Shown in pieces: positions 1 to 10,720 of a stretch of DNA of 64,000 bases. Below the pieces are notes generated by a model. It worked only from the letters and a program-made list of their open reading frames with translations. It made no database searches and had not been told where the DNA came from. The DNA is from Fremontodendron californicum (Eukaryota; Streptophyta; Magnoliopsida; Malvales; Malvaceae). A program made the position numbers and the translations under genes. The DNA lies in assembly GCA_030761205.1 (NCBI GenBank), contig JAULJL010000018.1, positions 11,862,501 through 11,926,500 of the forward strand, written 5' to 3'. Numbering within the stretch: the stretch's first letter is position 1; every line of letters starts with the position of its first letter.

Positions 1-1134
1 CAAGGGAAATATCAGTTGTTAGATGAAAGGCTCCGGGCAATAGAAAGAACAGATGTATTCGGGAGTGTAGAGGCGAAAGAATGATGCTTGGTCCTCGATT
101 TAGTCATTCCTCCTAAGTTCAAGATCCCTGACTTTGTGAAATATGACGGGACGACCGATCCATCAGCCCACATCACTATGTTCTGCCGGAAGATGACAAG
201 TCATATAGGTAATGATAAGCTTTTGATTCACTGTTTTCAGGATAGCCTCAGCGGGTCCACAATTAGGTGGTATAGTCAGTTGAGCAAGGACCATATACGC
301 TCTTGGAATGATTTGGCTAGGGATTTTCTAAACCACTACAAGCATATGACCGACATGGCGCCTGACCGTCTCACCTTGCAAAATATGAAGAAAAGAGCTA
401 CTGAGAGCTTCAAAGAATATGCGCAACGGTGGATGAGCCTGGCCGTCCAAGTACAACCGCCTTTAACTCAGAAGGAAACCACTGTCCTTTTTGTGAATAC
501 ACTACAGGCCCCATACTACGATAGACTTGTCGGCAACACCACGAAGAATTTTTCGGACATGGTAATTTCAGGGGAGATGATTGAAAATGCTATCAAGGAT
601 GGGAAAATTGAAGGAGAAAGAACATCCAATACCAAGAACAAGGGGGCATCTGAAAAGAAAAAGGAAGATACCCAAGTCGTGGAAGACTTTGCCCCATCTC
701 CCCAATTCTCCTCATATCAGCCATTTTACTCTACCCTGAATAATTTCTCTCATGGTTTTTATCCCTACCAACCAATGACTGCAACTACACCAGAATTTAC
801 ATCTGTCTATCAATTGAACACCCTTGGGAATAATCGAAGGGGGCATAAAAAGCGAAGAAGAAATCAGGTTGACCCGATTCCTATGACATACAGTGAGATA
901 CTACCTCAACTCATCCAGAATCACCTTGTGACACCCATGAAAATAGCGCCTCTGAAGCCCCCTTATCCGAGCTGGTATGATGCTAATGAGAGTTGTGGGT
1001 ACCATTCTGGCAATCAAGGTCACTCAACAGAGAACTGCACCGCTTTGAAGTACAAGGTCAGAGATCTCATCAAGGCTGGTTCGATAAGTTTTGAAGATGG
1101 GGAAGCCAAGTGTCATAAGAAATATTGTGCATGA
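1..1134 (+). pseudogene. gag: Gag capsid polyprotein fragment of element A
   Basis: Reads in one frame from base 1 with an in-frame TGA at 82-84, where element B has a Met codon in the same context (AKE then M). It then stays open for 348 codons to the stop at 1132-1134. It carries the retrotransposon Gag signature (IPPKFKIPDF, HCFQDSLSGS, RWYSQL, a Lys-rich linker) and a degenerate zinc knuckle near codons 303-317 (CGYHSGNQGHSTENC, a Cys-His-His-Cys pattern usual in Tat gags). Gag would form the virus-like particle that packages element RNA. Compared with gag B it stops soon after the first knuckle and lacks the second knuckle and the link to protease, so the 3' end is probably a deletion breakpoint. 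The premature stop and the lost C-terminus make it non-functional or at best partial. Confidence 0.88.
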
Positions 1135-3580
1135 TCATATTAGGTTTTTGACACATGTAGTTCTATGCACGGTGATGATGAAAGCACTTGTCTCATGTTA
1201 ACATCTACATGAATTAAATGAATTTTGAATTTTAAATGCTTTGTGTTTGTTGTGTTTCAACAATAACCTGAATTTGCAAAAACAAGCATTAAGGAATTTT
1301 TAGTGATGGATAGTCTCAAGAAGATTGATGATCAGTGTTACAAATGACCCAATACCTTCTCCATTCTCTTTAGGTTTTCCTAAGCCTAAATCTCTTAAAC
1401 CAAGAGCACTTGAAAGACCTAATGCTTCAAGGGATATGAATGATTTGACTTCATAGAAGTATTGTCATTGCAGAATAAGCAAGGATGTAAATCTTAGTCT
1501 AGGCTATGAACAAAGGAACGAACTTTTTGAAAATTTTCAAATTCCTTGAAAATCAAACAAATGAGACATTCTTTCAAGAATCCAGATTTTGATAATTTGG
1601 TGTGTGTCAAGATTTTGCTAAAACCATTCATGACCTTTCCCAATGACCACAAAACACTAATTGCTTAGACGTCACTTCATGATTGACACCCTGGGGCACA
1701 ATGATTAAACTAGATTATCCCCTGTCCTAGAGAAAACCTGTTTTTGGGTCATATTTTCCTTGTCTCTTCAAAGAACTTAGATTGGAAACTCAGCCTTTTC
1801 AAAACAGACCTAGACTTGCAATGTTCCTCGTTGATACAAATTCGCATGGTTAATCAAATTGGGACATCATATGTGGAAATGATGGATACATAGTGAAGAA
1901 GGATGGGCTAATGCATGAATCATTGGGGGCGTGCGACGAAAAAAAAAATTGTGATATCATGCATATGAGAATTCGGATGATTCCAAAGTGCAAAATGAAA
2001 TTCTGAATATCTATTTCCCCTGGGGATTGCTTTTCAATGTGAATATTTGTGCTTGACATGAGAAATGGCCATCTTTCATATCCCTTTCACACAAAAAGAA
2101 ATTATCTATAGTCACCCCTTTTGAGCCAAAAGAATTCTTTCTTCTTTGAACCCTGATCAAGGATTACCCTCTACACTGGGGGGCAAATGCGAGGAAAGAT
2201 CTTTTCAAAGATCATTGAGAAATGAGTGATAGCTCAAGGACAGACACAAAGCAAATGGAGCCCCGAATAAATATGGGCTCACTCTGTCAAAGAAAAATAA
2301 GAGAAAAAGATGGTGAAATGAAAACCAAGAAAAACAAAAGAAAAACACAATGAAAAAGAAAATTGAAAGCCAAGAGCAAGGAAGAAAAAGAGCACAGTCA
2401 AAAGGAAAGAAATGTCCAAGAAGGGACAAATGCTTCAAAGAAGATCCTCCTCAAGAAATGATCCTTGATCTGATTACCCTCAAACACATATTTTGGGCCT
2501 ATTTATCCTTTCTTTCTGAACCCTGAGCCATGGCCTACATTATATGCTTTAAAAGTCCATTTTGATCAAGCATGAATATTTAATCTGAAAGGTTTTTCCT
2601 CAGATTTAATCTCATTTCATCGAATTATCATTTCACTAAGGAAGAATTTATAATTCTCAAGTGTATGGTAGAACAAAAACAAAACAAAAAAAAAACAAAA
2701 AAAAAAGAAGAAAAATTGAAAAGAATGGGATTTTAGGGCGAAAACCCAAAAATGGGCGGTCTAGAGTAGAATAGGAATTTTTGATACCATCTATGATAGT
2801 TCCGATACCCCAAAAAGAGAAGGTCATCTTAAAAAAAGGTGGTCATCGAGGAACATCTAGGAATTCCTGAACCCCCCAAATTGTCAGCTCTCATTCGGAG
2901 GATTGTCTTCAAAAATTGAATCTTTTTTTCCTCCAAGATCAAACTTTCCGATTTAAACATCCCAGCCAATCTTGACGCTTGTCAAAATACCTTGATATTG
3001 GAAACTACACGAATGTTGAATTTGTTTGGTTCTCAATGAATTCATGATTTATAAAATCTGTTCCATTTGTGAGCCTAGAAGGGACATACATTTTTGTTGT
3101 GAAGTTTTCCTGGAAAAACCAAAATCTTGTTGTATCGAGCTTAGTCATTTCAAATTGAAAAACCCAAATTAATACTTAGGGAATTTTCTAACAGTGATCA
3201 TCAGTCATCAAAAGATTTGTACATCATACACTGTGGAGTTAAAAATTTTGGCTTAGAAGTTTTCCTTAAATAAGCAAAATTGTTTTTCAAAAAGGGAAAA
3301 TAAAAATATTTTTGAAATACCCATTTTTGATGCTGACATGAGACAAGGATTTTTCTAACCCAAAGATATAGAACTGCCAGGATAGGTCCTAACTTCCAGA
3401 TATGAGAAGAAGATATCGAACCCAGTTCAGATCTCTGTTGATGAAAGTTTGAAAACTGTTGGGGCAAAGAGAATAGCCAAAATGAATTGAAGATATACTC
3501 TGATTTGAAGAGGAAAAATGAATTTGAGAGGCTAAGCCAAAGTCTAGAAAAACAACCGGGGGCATTTGCATCACTCATGA
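1135..3580 (+). other. Non-coding internal region of element A
   Basis: No convincing reading frame. About 1135-1900 has no counterpart that I could recognise in elements B or C. From about 1925 the sequence runs parallel to the post-integrase untranslated region of element B: the stretches around 1970-2110 and 2165-2200 match 57110-56860 on the minus strand. A- and purine-rich tracts occur at 2280-2420 and 2680-2720. Confidence 0.6.
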
Positions 3581-3589
3581 GCACTCATC

Positions 3590-3960
3590 TCTTTATCGAG
3601 CTTTTGCATCTGCACAGTGTCGGCAAGCATTTGCATCATTCATGGGTATTTGCATTGAAATTATTCCATAAGCATCTGCATTTTATCTTTACATTTACAT
3701 TCTTCATGGCATTCGCATTTGTGTCATCTCAAGCAATTGCATCATTTCTAGAATCATTGCATTTTCATTATTGTGTGGTAATTGTAGTTACACCATTCAT
3801 AAACCAGTTACATGAACACAATTAATAGGGGCATCTGCATCATGAAACATGGGCATCAATCCAGGCCATTTGCATTTGCACTAAGAAATATTTTACATTT
3901 GCACCATGAAGCATGAGCACCTTGTTAAAAGACATGTGCATCTGCATCATTTCTCAAAGC
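3590..3960 (+). repeat. Degenerate CATTTGCATC-type short repeats
   Basis: The motif CATTTGCATC and close variants (GCATCTGCATC, GCATTTGCATC) recurs about every 12-30 bases. It gives a pyrimidine-purine alternation unlike the flanks. The same motif reappears at 5345-5560, so this block flanks the 180-bp array on both sides. Confidence 0.7.
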
Positions 3961-3962
3961 TT

Positions 3963-5344
3963 CTGGTGGGGATATCCAGAATTTTACAATTTTTAAAAAG
4001 TGAACAAGTCTTCGGTGGTGATAGTTGAAGCCTCTGGTGGAGATATCCAGAGTTTTATAATTTTGAAAAATGAGAAATTTTCTTCTGGTGGGGATATCCA
4101 GAATTTTACAATGAGCAAGTCTTCGGTGGTGATATCTAGAATTTTGCAGTTTTAAAAGTGAACAAGTCTTCGGTGGTGATAGCTGAAGCCTCTGGTGGAG
4201 ATATCCAGGGTTTTATAATTTTAAAACATGAGAAATTTTATTCTGAATGAGTTACCCAAAATTTTACAATGAGCAAGTCTTTGGTGGTGATAGCCAAAGC
4301 TTCTGGTGGGGATATCCAGAATTTTACAGTTTTAAAAGTGAACAAGTCTTCGGTGGTGATAGCTGAAGCCTCTGGTGGAGATATCCAAGGTTTTATAATT
4401 TTGAAAACATGAGAAATTTTATTCTGAATGAGTTACCCAGAATTTTACAATGAGCAAGTCTTTGGTGGTGATAGCCAAAGCTTCTGGTGGTGATATCCAG
4501 AATTTTGCAGTTTTAAAAGTGAACAAGTCTTCAGTGGTGATAGCTGAAGCCTCTGGTGGAGATATCCAGGGTTTGATAATTTTGAAAACATGAGAAATTT
4601 TATTCTGAAGGAGTTACCCAGAATTTTACAATGAGCAAGTCTTTGGTGGTGATAGCCAAAGCTTCTGATGGTGATATCCAGAATTTTGCAGTTTTAAAAG
4701 TGAACAAGTCTTCAGTGGTGATAGCTGAAGCCTCTGGTGGAGATATCCAGGGTTTTATAATTTTGAAAAATGAGAAATTTTATTCTGAAGGAGTTACCCA
4801 GAATTTTACAATGAGAAAGTCTTTGGTGGTGATAGCCAAAGCTTCTGGTGGGGATATCCAGAATTTTACAGTTTTAAAAGTGAACAAGTCTTCGGTGGTG
4901 ATAGCTGAAGCCTCTGGTGGAGATATCTAGGGTTTTATAATTTTGAAAAATGAGAAATTTTATTCTGAAGGAGTTACCCAGAATTTTACAATGACCAAGT
5001 CTTTGGTGGTGATAGCCAAAGCTTCTGGTTGTGATATCCAGAATTTTGCAGTTTTAAAAGTGAATAAGTCTTCGGTGGTGATAGCTGAAGCCTCTGGTGG
5101 AGATATCCATGGTTTTATAATTTTGAAACATGAGAAATCTTCTTCTAGATGAGTTATCTAGAATTTTATATTGAGCAAGTCTTTGGTGGTGATAGCCAAA
5201 GATTCTGGTGGGGATATCCAGAATTTTACAGTTTTAAAAATGAAGAAGTCTTCGGTGGTGATAGCTGAAGCCTCTGGTGGAGATATCCAGGGTTTTATAA
5301 TTTTGAAAATGAGAAATCTTCTTTTGAAGGAGTTATCCAGAATT
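3963..5344 (+). repeat. About 180-bp tandem array in the 3' UTR of element A
   Basis: The phrase GAGCAAGTCTTTGGTGGTGA begins at 4271, 4452, 4633, 4813 (one change), 4993 (one change) and 5173 (last base outside the phrase), giving spacings of 181, 181, 180, 180 and 180. A diverged, shorter start lies at 3963-4270. Each unit holds two related half-units, one around TAGCCAAAGCTTCTGG and one around TAGCTGAAGCCTCTGG, each followed by GATATCCAG. Because 180 is divisible by three, long frames stay open (for example 4631-4930 and 5171-5695), with SVVIAEASGGDIQ-like peptides repeated twice per unit. I regard these frames as a by-product of the period. Tandem repeats in the 3' UTR are a known feature of Tat-lineage elements. 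Confidence 0.9.
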
Positions 5345-5560
5345 TTTCTCAACATGTGCATCTACATCAAGAAGCATTTGCATCAATCTAAGTTAGTTAA
5401 ATCTGCATCAAGAAAGTTTGCATCAAATCAAGTCATTTACATTTGCATCAAAGACATTTGCACCAATCTAAGTCATTTGCATCTACATCAAGAAGCGTTT
5501 GCATCAACAAAAGACATTTGCATTTGCATCATGAAGCATTTGCATCATCTCTTAAAGCTT
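5345..5560 (+). repeat. Second block of CATTTGCATC-type short repeats
   Basis: CATTTGCATCA, CATTTGCACCA and ACATCAAGAAG alternate at intervals of about 16-40 bases. This is the same motif family as 3590-3960, resuming directly after the 180-bp array. Confidence 0.7.
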
Positions 5561-5635
5561 TCAGGTATAATCGATTTCGTTTCCTTAAGGCGAGTCGAGC
5601 CCCGAAATCATCGTCGAGGTATTTTTTTATTTATG

Positions 5636-5995
5636 AACAAGTCTTCGGTGGTGATAGCTGAAGCCTCTGGTGGAGATATCCAGAGTTTTTTTTAAAAAGT
5701 CCTTTGAAAAGGTAGAAAGTCTTCGGTGGTGATAGCTGAACCTTCTGGAGATGATACCCAGAATTTTACAATTTTAAAAATGAGCAAGACTTCGGTGGTG
5801 ATAGCTGAAGCCTCTGGTGGAGATATCCAGAGTTTTAAAATCCTTTGAAAAGATAGAAAGTCTTCGGTGGTGATAACTGAAGCTTCTGGAGGTGATACCC
5901 AGAATTTTTACATTTAAAAAAAAAAATGAGCAAGACTTTGGTGGTGATAGCCGAAGCTTCTGGATGAGATATCCAGAATTTTAAACACAACTGAG
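5636..5995 (+). repeat. Shorter derivatives of the 180-bp half-unit
   Basis: Four diverged half-units (GTCTTCGGTGGTGATAGCTG followed by GATATCCAGA) are spaced 60-120 bases apart, interleaved with AAAATCCTTTGAAAAGATAG. Flanking GAGGTATTT/GAGGTCATTT boxes (5610-5625, 6020-6035) are the reverse complement of the CCTCGACGATGGTCTC repeats in elements B and C. Confidence 0.7.
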
Positions 5996-6317
5996 AACAA
6001 GACAGGTTAAGGCCCCGAGACCATCGTCGAGGTCATTTCCTTTCTTGCAAATCGAATTCGTTTCCTTAAGACGAATCGAGCCTTGTTTAGGCAGGGAATT
6101 CAATTTAAGGACAAATCTTTAATTTACTGTTTTCAAAAAAAAAATGAAAAAAGAGAAAAAATGAAAAAAATAGAAAATAAAAAATAAAAAAATGCAAAAT
6201 GCAAAAATGAATGAAGAAATGAAAAAGAAAACCCCTTTCCTTTCCATGTGATTTCACTGACCGTACAAAATTAGTGTCGGTTTATCTTTGCCTGATTCCT
6301 GATTCTCAGCAATAGCC

Positions 6318-6330
6318 AAAGAGGGGCAGC
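6318..6330 (+). promoter_or_regulatory. Polypurine tract of element A
   Basis: AAAGAGGGGCAGC ends directly at the TGTAGACACC start of the 3' LTR. The same tract sits at the matching place in elements B (53852-53866) and C (41142-41156), on the minus strand. It is the site where plus-strand DNA synthesis is primed during reverse transcription. Confidence 0.85.
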
Positions 6331-7703
6331 TGTAGACACCTAATTTTGTCCGGACCACTAAACAGGTATGTTTTCTTCCCATATTGATGTTTCCGAGTAT
6401 AAAAAGACTGTTTTCATCCTGCAGGTGGTACTCCGAGACTTAGTTTAAGAGGGCGAGCACAAAAAGTCAAACTTGAAAAAAGTCAACCCCGAAAAAGTCA
6501 ACCCAAAAAAAAGTCAACCCCAGAAAGTCAACTACTGAAAAAGTCAACCCACTTTCAAAATCAAGATTTTAAGTTTAATTGAAAAATGGAGAAAGAATTT
6601 TGATAATCAGAGGTCTACATTGAAAGATATGGAGTTCGGAAGTTGGGATTTGGAGATTCAATAGAAAAGAAACCCTAATTCGAGAAATTTGGGGAAAAGT
6701 GCTTAAACGATCAAACTGGTCGAAATTGAAGGTTCCAAATGAAAGATAAGCACTGACTACGGGTAATGAAGAAGTCACTTGCAAGAAAAACCGAAAGAAA
6801 AGTCAATCCGGGAGAAAACCGAGAATTAGGATTTTTAGTGGATTTCGGTGAAATCGGGAAGAATCACAGAAATGGCCCGACTTGGTAAGACCAAAGCCCC
6901 CAATGGATGAGGAATGATTAAAAAGGATGGCCCAAGGCTCAGATTGAAGAAAATCTGAAAATCGGACTTGTTTTGAGCAAAACCGGGTTTCGGAGGTTAA
7001 AGGGCAAAATTGGAAAAATTTGGGAAAAATAGCAAATGGACTCCGAAAATTATGGAAAATTTGTCAATCTCATTCTTAAATCATTTGGAAGAGATTGGCA
7101 AAAGAAAATCTTGATTCCGAGTTCGTTTGCAAAATGGCTAAATCCCGGGCCTCCTATGTAGTAATTCAAGCCGATAAATCCCGAAAAAATACCAAATGAG
7201 CTCCAAAAATTATGAAAAATTCCAGATCACACTTTTTAATTATTTTGAAGAGATTGGTGAAGAAAAATCTTGATTTGGAGCTCGTTTAAAAAATGGTAAA
7301 AAGTAGGGGCATAAAAGGACATTTTGGGAAGAAAAAATCCAAATAAATAGCAAACGGACTCGGATAATTTTGAAAACTTCCAGAACTCAATATTTTATTA
7401 TTTTGGAAGTATTAAAAAAAGAAAAATTGAATTTGGAGCCCGTTTGATATTTATTTTGCATCCGGGGGGCAAAATGGTCGTTTCACCCAAGCAACCGAAA
7501 AGGGCTTCTTTGGGCCTTTCAAAAATCAGAGCTGGGCTGGAAAAGAGAAGTGTTGGCCTGCCCAAGCCCAAAGGAAGGAGGAAGCTTAGGATTTTTTCAA
7601 TCAAGTGATTAAAAATCAAGAGTTAAGTTAGAGATTTTCATTTTTGAGCCTAAGTCCCAATCCCACATCCCTTTGTAATGTCAAGCCAAGGAGGTGCTCA
7701 CCT

Positions 7704-7711
7704 TATAAATA
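7704..7711 (+). promoter_or_regulatory. TATA box of LTR A
   Basis: TATAAATA in the context CCTTATAAATAAGGGG, about 1.37 kb into the LTR. A start site about 30 bases downstream (near 7735-7745) would define the U3/R border. The position is typical of an LTR promoter; the start site itself is inferred. Confidence 0.65.
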
Positions 7712-7814
7712 AGGGGTCTTGGCCTTTGGTTGAAATCACCCACTACCCCTTGTGAGATAGTCTATACACTTGTATTAGGATTATCCGGGTGGTGAGTCAT
7801 AGTGTTTTTGTTGA

Positions 7815-8034
7815 GAGGGTTTGTAGCTTAATCCGTTCAAAAGCTACTCTGAGGGTTTGTAGCTTAATCCGTTCAAAAGCTACTCTGAGGGTTTGTAGCT
7901 TAATCCGTTCAAAAGCTACTCTGAGGGTTTATAGCTTAATCCGTTCAAAAGCTACTTGTGAGAGGGTTTGTGGCTTAATCCGTTCAAAAGCTACTCTGAG
8001 GGTTTATAGCTTAATCCGTTCAAAAGCTACTTGG
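7815..8034 (+). repeat. 36-bp tandem repeats in the LTR A leader
   Basis: GAGGGTTTGTAGCTTAATCC begins at 7815, 7851 and 7887. Diverged copies begin at 7923, 7963 and 7999, the fifth being shifted 4 bases by GTGA. That makes six units, four spaced exactly 36 bases. Each contains TTAATCCGTTCAAAAGCTAC. The period is twelve codons, so an 82-codon frame with an RVCSLIRSKATL-type repeat stays open (7789-8037). I do not count it as a gene. Confidence 0.9.
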
Positions 8035-8116
8035 TGAGCTTTCATTTTAAAATAATGTTTCTTGTTCTTCCTTCATTTCCTTTCTTAAGTATATTTTTCT
8101 TACATTTTGTTTTTAC

Positions 8117-8122
8117 AATAAA
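8117..8122 (+). promoter_or_regulatory. Possible polyadenylation signal in LTR A
   Basis: AATAAA about 400 bases after the TATA box and downstream of the 36-bp array, where the end of R would be expected. The hexamer is common in AT-rich DNA, so this is tentative. Confidence 0.35.
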
Positions 8123-10720
8123 CTCACCATGGCCAAATGGCCTACATTATTTATTTTAAGTTGTTGTTTTTGATTCATTTTACCATATTGTTTATGCTAT
8201 TTTCTTTATTTTTGATGTTTTAAATATTATGTTATTTCATGTTCTTAAGTTATATTTAATTTGGTTGCTTTGTTTGTTGCCATTTATGTCTTAGATATAA
8301 TGTTTTTGCATTTTTAATTTTCTGTTTTCATGTTGTTTAAATTTGAGCATGTTTTAGAGTTAGCATATTAAGTGTTTGTGAAAATGCTTGTGTGATTCTT
8401 TGCATGATTCTTGTTTTATATCTTAGTGAGCATGTTTTAGATTTGGTATATTAGGTGTTTGTGAAAATGCTTGTGTGATTTTTGTGTTATGACTTAGTTT
8501 TTCATGCTAGCATACCAAGTGTTTGTGAAAATGCCATGCTTGTGGAAGCTTGGGGCCATTTGGCTACTCCATGTGTTTTGCATTGTGTGTTGTATTTTTG
8601 TCATGCTAGTTGTTACGTTTTTGCATTTGCATGATATTTGGTTGGATTTTTGAATTAAGCATGCCTTGTGTTTGTGAAAATGCCATGCATGTCTTAGGTC
8701 TAGGTTACATTAAATGCCATGCAAGTTCATGTTAGGTCTAGGCCATATTATTAATGTCATGCATTTTCCTTACATTTAGGTTTAGATCCATGCATTTCAT
8801 GCATTATGTTTGCTGCATTGTTTCATGCATTTCATGTTCATGCCACTTGAATAATGACTTGAGCCAATTAATGGTTCAAGATCATGCTCTCTTGAGCACA
8901 CTTGTGGAAAATTAAGTTTGTCAAATTGATTATTCTACCTTTGTGATTTTTTTTACTTAGCCAATTTTTATCTAACTTTCAAAAAGTCCTAGCTACTGCT
9001 TTCAAGTCATTTTATGAGTTTCAAATATTTTTATTTTGATTTTTAAATGATTTTATCAAGGACAAAAAAAAATGTGTTGGTAAAGCAGTTTTTTCAGTTT
9101 TTTTCAACAAACTCGTACATCTCTGATTTTTCTGGGAATTCATCTTTGATCAGAAAATTTTTCCTCGTGTATTTTTACATGTCCTAAGTCTCCAGTATTT
9201 TTTTTAGAATTTTTGGAATTTTTTAAAATAGGATAAAAAATCGTGGATTAAAACTGGACAGTGAAGTCAGAATTGATTTTAAAGAAAAACAAAGCAGTTT
9301 TTTATCCTCCAAAAACTCGTACATCTCTGGTTTTTCTGGGAATTCATCTTTGATCAAAAAATTAAGCCGATTTTTTCTCGTGTAATTTTACATGTCCTGA
9401 GTCTCCAGTAATTCTTTCAGAATTTTTGGAATTTTTAAAAATAGGGTAAAAAATCGTGGATTAAAACTGGACAATGGAGTCAGAATTGAATTTAAAGAAA
9501 AACCAATTTTCTGTTTTGGTTAATCTACTTAGAGTGGGCTGATTAGGAGGGTTAGCTACTGACTTAGGGTGATTTCTAAGCCTTTTAAACTCTAAATATG
9601 GTTTTTCAAGTCCCGGGCTAAGGGTAGTCAAGTCCGGATTTTTTAAACTTAGGAAATTAGAGCCATTTAAAAATTTTTAGCCCAATTTTTATTGTTAATT
9701 CAAGCTTTTCAAAATTGTTTTCAAACAATCACAAAGTATTTTGGTTTTAGAATATTTAATTTGACATATTTTCCTAAGGTAGCCGGATATCTTTTTAGAT
9801 ATACGGATTTCCTTAATTAAAGGAATAAATACATTTCATGCATTGCATTTTTATTTTCATGCATATTATATGATAGCATTATTTTATTCCATGTCATTTA
9901 AGTTATATGCCATATCATTCATGTTTGCCATGTCATTTAGGTTGCATTATATTATTTAGATTTTGCTATGTCATTTTATTTATGTCATGCATATACATAT
10001 TCATATCTTTTAAAATGTTTTCAAAAGGATAATGATTTTTCAATAAAAAATAAAGATATTCCCGAGTTAAAATAATTCATGAGTTCTCTACCGGGTTTGC
10101 TGGAGGGAATATCATCAATTATCATTAATAAAGGAATATCTTTCTTTCAAAAAAAAAAAAGAGAATGATTCGGAAAGTTTTTCAAAACTAATAAAAATTT
10201 CTATATTTTGCCACGTTTATTGGGGAATATAGGAAAATTTTGAATTTATAAATTCCGAATCATTTTCAAATAAAAATTGAATTATTTTTCTTTAAATTGG
10301 GGATTAACTTGAAATACTAAATTTAAAACCAATCTTTACCGAGACTTGAGATAATACACGATTAATAAGGTACCGATTTATACGGGCGTTGTGGGGGTGC
10401 TAATCCTTCCCCGCACGTAACCGACTCCCGAACCCGCTTCTTTGATTTCTCTGGTTTTAAAACGCAGACTTGAAATTGGTTTTTAAAATGTTTTAATTAA
10501 TTTTTAAAATATTTATAAAACCGGTTTTAATAGGTGGCCGATCACACCTAGCTAAAAAAGATTGGTGGCGACTCCATGTCTTTTTTAAGGTCATTTTCAA
10601 AACCTTAATTTTTCTAGAGGAATTAAGTCGACTTTTCCTCGATTTTTTTTTTAATGTCACGCCTAACGAATAATAAAGTCTTGCGATGAGACTCGTCGTT
10701 ATTTTTTTTAGGTTGCGACA

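Larger units (their letters stand above)
1..10720 (+). mobile_element. Tat/Ogre-like Ty3/gypsy element A (3' part), gag without pol
   Basis: The window opens inside a plus-strand LTR retrotransposon. In order it shows a gag remnant (1-1134), a long non-coding stretch with several tandem-repeat blocks (1135-6317), a polypurine tract (6318-6330) and a 3' LTR (6331-10720). No protease, reverse transcriptase or integrase lies between gag and the 3' untranslated region. Positions about 1925-2190 match the post-integrase untranslated region of element B (about 57110-56860, minus strand), so pro-pol is missing as a block. This is the layout of a deleted or non-autonomous member that would depend on another copy for pol. 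The 5' LTR and start of gag lie before the window. The DNA after 10720 is part of LTR D, so A probably landed in D. Confidence 0.85.
6331..10720 (+). repeat. 3' LTR of element A (4390 bp)
   Basis: Starts TGTAGACACCTAATTTTG right after the polypurine tract and ends TTTTTAGGTTGCGACA at 10720, giving the TG...CA termini. U3 holds a TATA box at 7704-7711. The transcribed part starts with a 36-bp repeat array (7815-8034) and a possible AATAAA at 8117. The rest (about 8140-10720) is T-rich with many CATGC-type words and no coding frame. Blocks at about 8770-10130 are nearly identical to 15180-16660 of element F and to the reverse complement of LTRs C, E and B. Confidence 0.9.

Noticed and set aside
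4631..5695. Plus-strand frames with SVVIAEASGGDIQ peptides as genes
   Set aside because: They follow from a 180-base repeat period divisible by three. They have no independent start, break at single-base changes and lie in the 3' UTR of a retrotransposon.
7789..8037. 82-residue protein with twelve-residue repeats
   Set aside because: By-product of the 36-bp tandem repeat in the LTR leader; no conserved protein is recognisable.
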